From positions 173,449-237,448 of the forward strand of contig VXCM01001266.1 of the NCBI GenBank assembly GCA_014773175.1: 64,000 bases of DNA. The letters run 5' to 3'. This document shows positions 62,701 through 64,000 of the stretch, one piece after another (position 1 is the first letter of the stretch; every line of letters begins with the position of its first letter). The position numbers and the translations under genes are program-made. This DNA comes from Lucifuga dentata (Eukaryota; Chordata; Actinopteri; Ophidiiformes; Bythitidae). The notes under the pieces are model-generated. The model had not been told where the DNA came from. It saw only the letters and a program-made list of their open reading frames with translations, and did not search any database.

Positions 62701-63750
62701 GGTGCAACCTCAGGCAAACGGCTGATGCGACTTCTGCCTTCACCAGCTGGATCTTAATGTATGTGAGACCACTGGTGATAACTGGTGTGGAGAGCGGCAA
62801 CATATTGACACCATCAGCGCTGATCTCCACTGAGACGGAGGATGGGCAGGCTAGTTGTAAGAAGAGGTAGACGAGACGAGACGAGAAAGTTGAAAGANGA
62901 CGGAGGATGGGCAGGCTAGTTGTAAGAAGAGGTAGACGAGACGAGAAAGTTGAAAGAGGTATAAACAAAACAAGTGATGGAAAAGTTTTTGCTAGCAGAA
63001 AATCTGCACAAAACTTAGTGAATTATACTTCTTAAATGAATAATAACGGTACCTCATAATAAACACGTATCTCTGTCAAGGGTACACATTCCTCTAAACA
63101 TCTTGTTGTCATAACAGAAAATCTTTACAATTTTTGAATCCGCATCTTTATCAAAATGACCAGTGACAGTCCCACTGACTGGCTGATGGTTGCCTTAAGT
63201 TTTGTTGAATCTATATCATGTGCAACCATATTAGTACAAGGATGAATTGTGCAAAATTTTCTGTAGTGCCATCTATAGGTAATCAAATGAAGTGTTTTTT
63301 TGTTTGTTTTTTTTTTGCTAAATTTCTAATTGGTGGAAAATCTGTTAAAGGCAGAAATGGCTGCGGTCTATAATGTTATCAGCCAAAGTGTAAAGCACTA
63401 TCTGCAAACAAAAAGTGATTTCTTGTCTCCTGGCCTGCAGATTAACTTTCCACCAAATTTCAGTGAAGTGTCTTCAGTTGATAAAAACAACAAACTAACA
63501 GAAATATAACCTCTTTGTAGCGGCAGCCAAAGGCCACACAGCTACTTACTGGCCAGGGAAGCCAGGTGTGGCTGGATGTGGAGCTCCTTTAGCAACACAG
63601 CAGCAGGAAGGTGGATGGTGAGATCACACCAGGCCTCCTCCGGCAGGAAGATGTAGGACCAAGCTGCGGAGCGGGCGCGGCGGTGGGGTGGTGTGGCCTG
63701 CAGCAGGACTTCTGCTGGCTGCGCTGTGGGGCTGCTGGATGTGATGGTGC
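1643..63750 (-). CDS. birc6: BIRC6 (BRUCE/apollon) ubiquitin ligase, C-terminal third, 25 exons
   Basis: BIRC6 is a giant cytosolic and Golgi-associated inhibitor-of-apoptosis protein. It works as a chimeric E2/E3 ubiquitin ligase, ubiquitinating caspases, SMAC and HTRA2, and LC3 to restrain apoptosis and autophagy. Twenty-five minus-strand exons were placed by matching the translated segments to vertebrate BIRC6 from memory and by checking AG/GT borders and phases. Every junction joins in frame. The joined product is 1,735 residues plus stop (one 63-nt assembly duplication removed), against about 4,850 for the whole protein; the 5' exons with the BIR domain are beyond position 64000. Order: scaffold with a jelly-roll-like segment (W1-W2), helical scaffold (W3-W7), ubiquitin-like and linker segments (W8-W11), helical scaffold (W12-W19), UBC domain (W20-W24), C-terminal tail (W25). 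The putative catalytic Cys is 191 residues from the C-terminus, as I recall for human Cys4666. Nothing suggests a pseudogene. Confidence 0.97.
1823..3966 (-). other. birc6: birc6 intron W24-W25
   Basis: 2.1-kb intron with A-tracts near 2221 and 2401 and short GT runs near 2513 and 3306. I see no gene and no clear transposon in it. Confidence 0.7.
3967..4101 (-). CDS. birc6: birc6 exon W24, C-terminal helices of UBC domain
   Basis: 135 nt, 45 codons, phase 0. Encodes [35 protein letters not shown] and [10 protein letters not shown]. It follows an intron of about 8.9 kb. Donor AAG|GTACGCA. Confidence 0.97.
4220..4662 (-). mobile_element. long-TIR MITE-like element, copy A
   Basis: Begins TTTAAAGGACCGTACCGG and shows subterminal motifs (an ATTTTGCAT block, CATTACTGCTAACCATTT, and an inner stretch around CCTACCTTCCACTCAG) that recur in copies B, C and D. 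Its inner half is in the opposite orientation to copies B and C. The second terminus is truncated near 4662. No transposase ORF. Confidence 0.6.
5094..5125. repeat. perfect hairpin, 14-bp stem
   Basis: TCAGGTCTGGGAAA at 5094-5107 and its exact reverse complement at 5112-5125, with a 4-nt loop. Confidence 0.8.
9517..10046 (+). mobile_element. long-TIR MITE-like element, copy B
   Basis: About 530 bp. The left end (TTAAAGGACCATACAG, then CATTTTGCATGTTTGAGC) is the inverted match of the right end over roughly 80 bp, down to the CATTTCCCAAAG motif. The inner sequence (CACCCACCTTAAAAATC, then GGTCTTCTTTTGGGACTAT) is shared with copy C. There is no coding capacity, so it is a non-autonomous DNA element. 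Confidence 0.7.
10128..10169. repeat. perfect hairpin, 16-bp stem
   Basis: TTACAATAGTGAGACA at 10128-10143 and its exact reverse complement at 10154-10169, with a 10-nt loop; it lies about 80 nt after MITE copy B. Confidence 0.85.
12406..12538. other. assembly duplication around N (66 bp copies)
   Basis: 12406-12471 is repeated exactly at 12473-12538 with a single N at 12472. This is the pattern of two overlapping contig ends joined without merging. Confidence 0.9.
13008..13196 (-). CDS. birc6: birc6 exon W23, UBC domain
   Basis: 189 nt, phase 0. Encodes [20 protein letters not shown], the [20 protein letters not shown] loop, and [20 protein letters not shown] through FKE. Nearly invariant with mammals. 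Donor GAG|GTAAGAC. Confidence 0.97.
13197..15079 (-). other. birc6: birc6 intron W22-W23
   Basis: 1.9-kb intron with an A-tract at about 13908-13926 and an assembly duplication (14272-14404). A 101-codon minus-strand ORF at 13492-13797 resembles nothing I know. Confidence 0.65.
14272..14404. other. assembly duplication around N (66 bp copies)
   Basis: 14272-14337 is repeated at 14339-14404 with an N at 14338; intronic. Confidence 0.9.
15080..15157 (-). CDS. birc6: birc6 exon W22, catalytic-cysteine exon
   Basis: 78 nt, 26 codons, phase 0 at both ends. Its second codon is TGT, the active-site cysteine of the UBC domain ([13 protein letters not shown]), followed by [13 protein letters not shown]. 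The Cys is 191 residues from the C-terminus of the joined product. Acceptor CATCCTCAG, donor CAG|GTAAGAT. Confidence 0.97.
15158..16165 (-). other. birc6: birc6 intron W21-W22
   Basis: 1.0-kb intron containing the assembly duplication at 15637-15765 and no other recognisable element. Confidence 0.7.
15637..15765. other. assembly duplication around N (64 bp copies)
   Basis: 15637-15700 is repeated at 15702-15765 with an N at 15701; intronic. Confidence 0.9.
16166..16327 (-). CDS. birc6: birc6 exon W21, UBC core beta sheet
   Basis: 162 nt, phase 0. Encodes [20 protein letters not shown], the [13 protein letters not shown] turn typical of E2 enzymes, and [20 protein letters not shown] occupies the place of the canonical HPN motif just before the catalytic cysteine. 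Donor AAA|GTGAGTA. Confidence 0.97.
16328..18510 (-). other. birc6: birc6 intron W20-W21
   Basis: 2.2-kb intron of A/T-rich unique-looking sequence. It has one T-tract near 17658; no gene or clear repeat is seen. Confidence 0.65.
18511..18728 (-). CDS. birc6: birc6 exon W20, start of UBC domain
   Basis: 218 nt. Encodes [40 protein letters not shown] and [14 protein letters not shown], the N-terminal part of the E2-like UBC domain. Donor AAG|GTAATCT; all later exons are phase 0. Confidence 0.97.
18729..19621 (-). other. birc6: birc6 intron W19-W20
   Basis: 0.9-kb intron with a short GT run near 19383 and an A-tract broken by an N at 19557. A short direct repeat (CAGTTCTT) lies near 19490-19520. 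No gene is seen. Confidence 0.65.
19622..19732 (-). CDS. birc6: birc6 exon W19
   Basis: 111 nt. Encodes [20 protein letters not shown] and [13 protein letters not shown], the linker leading into the UBC domain. Donor G|GTGAGTT; the split codon joins W20 as Asp ([10 protein letters not shown]). Confidence 0.96.
19733..22172 (-). other. birc6: birc6 intron W18-W19
   Basis: 2.4-kb intron with a C-tract broken by an N at 21436 and a GT/AT run near 22125-22160. No gene is seen. Confidence 0.65.
22173..22318 (-). CDS. birc6: birc6 exon W18
   Basis: 146 nt. Encodes a basic start (SKKDKSKG), then [20 protein letters not shown] and [11 protein letters not shown]. Donor G|GTATGTA; the split Glu codon joins RKLVESSRK. 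Confidence 0.96.
22415..22503 (-). mobile_element. solo terminal repeat of the long-TIR family, copy E
   Basis: About 90 bp, read on the minus strand as TTTAAAGGACAATGCTGG followed by TGATTTTGCATGTTTAAGC and ending in the GTTGCTGACAACCACC motif. It is a single terminal repeat with no partner, probably a deletion remnant. Confidence 0.55.
22918..23140 (-). CDS. birc6: birc6 exon W17, downstream border of the giant intron
   Basis: 223 nt. Encodes [20 protein letters not shown], an acidic insert containing [11 protein letters not shown], and [20 protein letters not shown]. Acceptor CTCTCCGCAG, donor AG|GTGAAAT; the split Arg codon joins SKKDKSKG. Confidence 0.96.
23777..23823. repeat. CT microsatellite
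   Basis: About 23 uninterrupted TC units in the giant birc6 intron, roughly 640 nt after exon W17 in coordinate order. Confidence 0.95.
24119..24704 (+). mobile_element. long-TIR MITE-like element, copy C
   Basis: About 586 bp, bounded on both sides by TTAA (24119-24122 and 24701-24704). Terminal inverted repeats run for roughly 80 bp (…GTTTGAGCCTAATATAC and GTATACTTGGTTCAAAC). It shares its inner sequence with copy B and the GGCAGTCTGGAAGG motif with copy D. TTAA borders would suit a piggyBac-type target site, but the other copies do not show it clearly. Confidence 0.7.
26571..26640. repeat. ATT/AAT-rich imperfect repeat
   Basis: Alternating ATT and AAT runs, able to fold on themselves; probably a decayed AAT microsatellite. 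Confidence 0.8.
31552..33292. repeat. 1.7-kb non-coding interspersed repeat with internal tandem copies
   Basis: Opens with AGCCGCAAGTGGCAATAAGC and GGGGTCCAA, and closes with an AAT microsatellite, GGTTCCCAGCACTTTGTGC and TTGGACCCC, so the ends carry a short inverted repeat. Inside, a unit beginning GGAAATGGGCGTGGCTTAC recurs at about 31900 and 32530 (period about 630 bp), with a diverged third start near 32974. Repeats of this style are widespread in percomorph genomes as I recall; I cannot name the family. Confidence 0.65.
33177..33243. repeat. AAT microsatellite
   Basis: About 22 AAT units with one interruption, part of the tail of the 31552-33292 repeat. Confidence 0.95.
34363..34408. 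repeat. GAA microsatellite
   Basis: About 15 GAA units, preceded by an A-tract. Confidence 0.95.
35864..35950 (+). other. tunar: candidate upstream exon of tunar
   Basis: An 87-nt block lies between a pyrimidine-rich acceptor (CTCCACAG, AG at 35862-35863) and a donor-like GGTAAGC (GT at 35951-35952), about 0.8 kb before the main exon. The position and strand suit an upstream exon, but splice-like signals are common and nothing in the block is recognisable. Confidence 0.25.
36808..36957 (+). CDS. tunar: TUNAR microprotein (pTUNAR/BNLN), 49 aa, antisense within a birc6 intron
   Basis: A 49-codon ORF on the strand opposite birc6. The N-terminal half is soluble, acidic and Glu/Lys rich (VKEEQEES, residues 16-23). 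It is followed by one hydrophobic helix at about residues 24-46 and a Thr-Thr-Leu C-terminus ([22 protein letters not shown]). The second half matches, almost residue for residue, the 48-aa human TUNAR microprotein as I remember it. That protein is reported as an endoplasmic-reticulum membrane peptide of neural and beta cells that contacts the SERCA2 calcium pump. The start is supported by A at -3 and G at +4 and by an in-frame TAG at 36790-36792. The host transcript was first described in zebrafish as the lncRNA megamind (linc-birc6). Function in this species is inferred from the family. Confidence 0.92.
   Translation: MGTTVITLEDVQALEVKEEQEESILAMLGIIGTFLNLFVIVFVYIYTTL
37897..37933 (+). promoter_or_regulatory. 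tunar: paired polyadenylation signals of tunar
   Basis: Two canonical AATAAA hexamers at 37897-37902 and 37928-37933 on the plus strand, in an A/T-rich stretch after the tunar ORF. Confidence 0.45.
38788..38921. other. assembly duplication around N (about 66 bp copies)
   Basis: 38788-38854 is repeated from 38856 with an N at 38855; both copies end in a GT run whose length differs slightly. Confidence 0.9.
44407..44497. repeat. compound CT/CG/CA microsatellite
   Basis: CT units, then CTCG units, then interrupted and pure CA units, about 480 nt from exon W16. Confidence 0.9.
44979..45150 (-). CDS. birc6: birc6 exon W16, upstream border of the giant intron
   Basis: 172 nt. Encodes [10 protein letters not shown], a variable Ser/Asn-rich insert, and [20 protein letters not shown] through YLRNDS. 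Donor G|GTAAGGA. The split Val codon (G|TC) joins [10 protein letters not shown] across an intron of about 21.8 kb. Confidence 0.96.
45642..45800 (-). CDS. birc6: birc6 exon W15
   Basis: 159 nt, phase 0 at both ends. Encodes [20 protein letters not shown] and [20 protein letters not shown], ending LLQ; invariant in vertebrate BIRC6. Donor CAG|GTAAGTG. Confidence 0.97.
45801..48642 (-). other. birc6: birc6 intron W14-W15
   Basis: 2.8-kb intron with one perfect hairpin (47289-47335). I see no gene or recognisable transposon. Confidence 0.65.
47289..47335. repeat. perfect hairpin, 14-bp stem
   Basis: CACTGTGTGACATC at 47289-47302 and its exact reverse complement at 47322-47335, with a 19-nt pyrimidine-rich loop. 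Confidence 0.8.
48643..48860 (-). CDS. birc6: birc6 exon W14
   Basis: 218 nt. Encodes [40 protein letters not shown] and [13 protein letters not shown], ending NNSVSE. Helical scaffold. Acceptor CCTCCTAG, donor GAG|GTACAAC. Confidence 0.96.
48861..50376 (-). other. birc6: birc6 intron W13-W14
   Basis: 1.5-kb intron whose acceptor-distal third holds the long-TIR element copy at 49712-50262, ending only about 115 nt from exon W13. Confidence 0.7.
49712..50262 (+). mobile_element. long-TIR MITE-like element, copy D
   Basis: About 550 bp and more diverged. Left end TTAAAGCACAATTTAGCATG, right end AAACATGTAAAATCACTGG. It keeps the family motifs CAGCAGTCTGGAAGGTAG, TTTTGGGAAATGG and GTCAGTAACATAACAT. 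It ends close to exon W13. Confidence 0.65.
50377..50707 (-). CDS. birc6: birc6 exon W13
   Basis: 331 nt. Encodes [38 protein letters not shown], a short Ser-rich insert, and [20 protein letters not shown] through [10 protein letters not shown]. Donor A|GTAAGTT; the split Ser codon joins [12 protein letters not shown]. Confidence 0.96.
51784..51832 (+). repeat. LINE/SINE 3'-tail-like fragment
   Basis: CTCTGTATATGAAATGTGC followed by TATACAAATAAAATTGCCTT is the familiar 3' tail shared by teleost LINEs and the SINEs they mobilise. Only the tail is recognisable here. Confidence 0.5.
51930..52180. repeat. possible teleost interspersed repeat fragment
   Basis: Phrases such as ACAAAATTTGGTATAGG, ATTCACAATTCC and TTCATGGTCTCCAGAAGATG resemble a common low-copy-identity repeat of fish genomes. 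Diverged, and the borders are approximate. Confidence 0.35.
52298..52426. other. birc6: assembly duplication around N covering the end of exon W12
   Basis: 52298-52361 is repeated at 52363-52426 with an N at 52362 and one G/A mismatch. It creates a second, false W12 end and donor. In a correct sequence only one copy should remain. Confidence 0.9.
52388..52587 (-). CDS. birc6: birc6 exon W12
   Basis: 200 nt. Encodes an acidic stretch with [17 protein letters not shown], then [20 protein letters not shown] and [13 protein letters not shown]. Donor CAG|GTGAGAG. An assembly duplication around the N at 52362 repeats the last 40 nt of this exon and its donor at 52322-52361. The upstream copy is the one joined to the rest of the exon. 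Confidence 0.94.
52817..52860. repeat. GCGA/GA microsatellite
   Basis: GAGC-type units followed by about ten pure GA units. Confidence 0.9.
53132..53260. other. assembly duplication around N (64 bp copies)
   Basis: A GAGGA-rich start and about 45 bp of unique sequence are repeated on the two sides of an N at 53196; intronic. The left border is uncertain by a few bases because of the GGA repeat. Confidence 0.85.
54712..54835 (+). repeat. tRNA-derived SINE-like fragment
   Basis: GTGGCTAAAGAGAC resembles a polymerase III A box and GGTCAGCAGTTTGATCCC a B box 41 nt further on. They are followed by CCTGTCCTGACAAAATGTCC, similar to the body of teleost tRNA-type SINEs. Too diverged to be a tRNA gene. 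Confidence 0.45.
55408..55581 (-). CDS. birc6: birc6 exon W11, ubiquitin-like segment
   Basis: 174 nt. Encodes [20 protein letters not shown] and [20 protein letters not shown], then SFKRLRTEK. The strand-helix pattern fits the ubiquitin-like fold placed here in BIRC6 structures (from memory). Donor G|GTACCAAAG. Confidence 0.95.
55758..55919 (-). CDS. birc6: birc6 exon W10
   Basis: 162 nt. Encodes [20 protein letters not shown], a basic, Pro/Arg-rich linker, then [17 protein letters not shown]. Donor G|GTAGAAC; the split Gly codon joins [13 protein letters not shown]. Confidence 0.95.
56203..56334 (-). CDS. birc6: birc6 exon W9, charged linker
   Basis: 132 nt. Encodes [12 protein letters not shown], a Lys/Glu-rich charged run, and [13 protein letters not shown] flexible insert between two parts of the ubiquitin-like region. 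Donor G|GTACCTG; acceptor TATGTCAG follows a T-tract. Confidence 0.95.
56668..56716. repeat. compound CT/CA microsatellite
   Basis: About sixteen TC units followed directly by eight AC units, in intron W8-W9. Confidence 0.95.
57219..57644. mobile_element. small DNA element with 18-bp perfect terminal inverted repeats
   Basis: CAGTATGTTTACATGCAC at 57219-57236 is the exact reverse complement of the sequence at 57627-57644. The interior has no ORF and is A/T rich. About 62 bp of the 426 bp is an assembly duplication around the N at 57544, so the real element is about 364 bp. CAG…CTG ends suit a hAT- or CACTA-like non-autonomous element; the superfamily is a guess. Confidence 0.65.
57482..57605. 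other. assembly duplication around N inside the 18-bp-TIR element
   Basis: 57482-57543 is repeated at 57545-57605 with an N at 57544. The copies differ only in the length of an A-tract (13 versus 12). Confidence 0.9.
58804..58933 (-). CDS. birc6: birc6 exon W8, start of ubiquitin-like segment
   Basis: 130 nt. Encodes [19 protein letters not shown] and [20 protein letters not shown]. The second stretch looks like the start of the ubiquitin-like fold reported inside BIRC6 (assignment from memory). Donor G|GTAAGCC; the split codon GAC joins TPSITAKLI. Confidence 0.95.
59507..59650 (-). CDS. birc6: birc6 exon W7
   Basis: 144 nt, phase 0 at both ends. Encodes [19 protein letters not shown] through VFLQSPCP, helical scaffold, almost identical to mammalian BIRC6. 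Donor CCA|GTAAGTA. Confidence 0.96.
60036..60960 (-). CDS. birc6: birc6 exon W6, largest exon, contains an assembly duplication
   Basis: 925 nt as written, 862 nt after removal of one 62-nt copy plus an N (60697-60758 repeated at 60760-60821). Only the 862-nt version is likely real, and it keeps phase. Encodes [20 protein letters not shown], the helical scaffold with [14 protein letters not shown], a His/Ser-rich stretch ([13 protein letters not shown]), [20 protein letters not shown] and [21 protein letters not shown] further N at 60473 falls in a codon near the His run without shifting frame. The donor CAG|GTCTGC is weak but is the only one that fits the conserved junction MAQ|VLCELF. Confidence 0.93.
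60697..60821. other. birc6: assembly duplication around N inside exon W6
   Basis: 60697-60758 is repeated exactly at 60760-60821 with an N at 60759. Because 62 plus 1 is 63, the false copy stays in frame and adds 21 residues (one unknown) that would pass unnoticed in an automatic gene model. Confidence 0.92.
61170..61406 (-). CDS. birc6: birc6 exon W5
   Basis: 237 nt. Encodes [15 protein letters not shown], then a Ser/Thr-rich variable insert, then [20 protein letters not shown] and [12 protein letters not shown]. This matches the conserved BIRC6-specific block of unknown fold. Donor GA|GTGAGTC; the split Glu codon joins LLYNWSMSL of W6. Confidence 0.95.
61795..61903 (-). CDS. birc6: birc6 exon W4
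   Basis: 109 nt. Encodes [20 protein letters not shown] through [10 protein letters not shown], near identical to mammalian BIRC6. Acceptor TGTACAG, donor AG|GTATGTC; the split codon AG|G gives Arg before IQALLQW. Confidence 0.95.
62192..62448 (-). CDS. birc6: birc6 exon W3
   Basis: 257 nt. Encodes [20 protein letters not shown] through [10 protein letters not shown], helical scaffold. I chose the strong donor A|GTAAGTC with the exon end at 62192. A second in-frame donor, G|GTACC, would extend the exon by 15 nt to 62177 and would turn the junction residue from Asn to Asp, as in mammals. Confidence 0.9.
62571..62850 (-). CDS. birc6: birc6 exon W2, jelly-roll-like segment
   Basis: 280 nt. Encodes [13 protein letters not shown] through [12 protein letters not shown], a beta-rich segment resembling the carbohydrate-binding-module-like fold described in BIRC6 structures (domain assignment from memory). 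Acceptor AACTAG, donor AG|GTACC. The 5' end of this exon is partly copied again at 62899-62915 by an assembly duplication in the intron; the copy used here is intact. Confidence 0.95.
62834..62957. other. birc6: assembly duplication around N at the start of exon W2
   Basis: 62834-62897 is repeated at 62899-62957 with an N at 62898. The copies differ by one 5-bp ACGAG unit. The second copy carries 17 nt of false exon start and a false acceptor. Confidence 0.88.
62851..63549 (-). other. birc6: birc6 intron W1-W2
   Basis: 0.7-kb intron. The part next to exon W2 is disturbed by an assembly duplication around the N at 62898; the rest is unremarkable. Confidence 0.7.
63550..63750 (-). CDS. birc6: birc6 exon W1 (first complete exon in window)
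   Basis: 201 nt, entering with 2 nt of a split codon and leaving with 1 nt. Encodes a scaffold segment containing [20 protein letters not shown] and ending HLASLA. Acceptor TTTTCAG, donor A|GTAAGTAG. The split codon joins W2 as ACC (Thr), giving LASLATCPSS as in vertebrate BIRC6. Confidence 0.95.
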
Positions 63751-63945
63751 CTGAAAAGGCAACAATTAGACAGTTAAGATTTAGAAAAGAATCACTCAGA
63801 AACTGTGAATGAGAAGAAATTTTAGATGAATCAGGAAGTATGAAATAAGTGTCTGTTCGAGTGCTACAAGGACGTGTATGGTTAGTCTCTCATCACTTGT
63901 CAAAACCAATCATTGCTAAGATACAGCATGTATCTCAATCTTCTT

Positions 63946-64000
63946 CTTTTCCTTTCAGCTTTCCCTTCAGGGGTCACCACAGCGAATCATCTGCCTCCAT
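63946..64000 (+). repeat. start of a dispersed teleost repeat, cut by window edge
   Basis: CTTTCCCTTCAGGGGTCACC then ACAGCGAATCATCTGCCTCC is a phrase I recognise from an abundant dispersed repeat in percomorph genomes. Only its beginning is inside the window. Confidence 0.45.

Noticed and set aside
1..64000. Search for a CRISPR array, phage, toxin or other microbial system
   Set aside because: All coding content is vertebrate and intron-containing; the direct repeats are either assembly joins, microsatellites or eukaryotic interspersed repeats.

Overview
The window is one piece of a ray-finned fish genome, most likely a percomorph teleost. The evidence is the intron-rich gene structure, the many microsatellites, the kinds of interspersed repeat, and an antisense tunar/megamind gene inside a birc6 intron. 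I cannot name the species. It is a draft assembly: single Ns sit in homopolymers or between two near-identical 59-67 bp direct copies, which look like contig ends that were not merged.

Almost the whole window is the 3' part of one gene, birc6 (BRUCE/apollon, the giant BIR-containing E2/E3 ubiquitin ligase), on the minus strand. I placed 25 coding exons (called W1 to W25 in transcription order) between 63750 and 1643. All splice phases join, and after removal of one assembly duplication the exons give 1,735 codons plus a stop. That is roughly the last third of a protein of about 4,850 residues. It covers part of the long helical scaffold, including jelly-roll-like and ubiquitin-like segments, then the C-terminal UBC domain with its catalytic cysteine in the 78-nt exon W22, and the stop codon at 1643-1645. 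The N-terminal half, including the BIR domain, lies beyond the right edge. The 3' UTR occupies the left edge.

The intron between W16 and W17 is about 21.8 kb (23141-44978). It hosts a second gene on the opposite strand: tunar (zebrafish name megamind or linc-birc6), known first as a conserved neural lncRNA. Here it carries a clear 49-codon ORF at 36808-36957 for the single-pass membrane microprotein pTUNAR/BNLN. This small ORF is the most notable feature of the window.

The remaining introns hold repeats: a family of roughly 0.5-kb elements with long terminal inverted repeats (four larger copies and one fragment), a separate small element with an 18-bp perfect inverted repeat, a 1.7-kb internally tandem non-coding repeat, SINE- and LINE-tail-like fragments, many simple repeats and several perfect hairpins. 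I saw no tRNA or rRNA gene, no CRISPR array and no bacterial-type feature. No other intronic ORF looks like a real gene.
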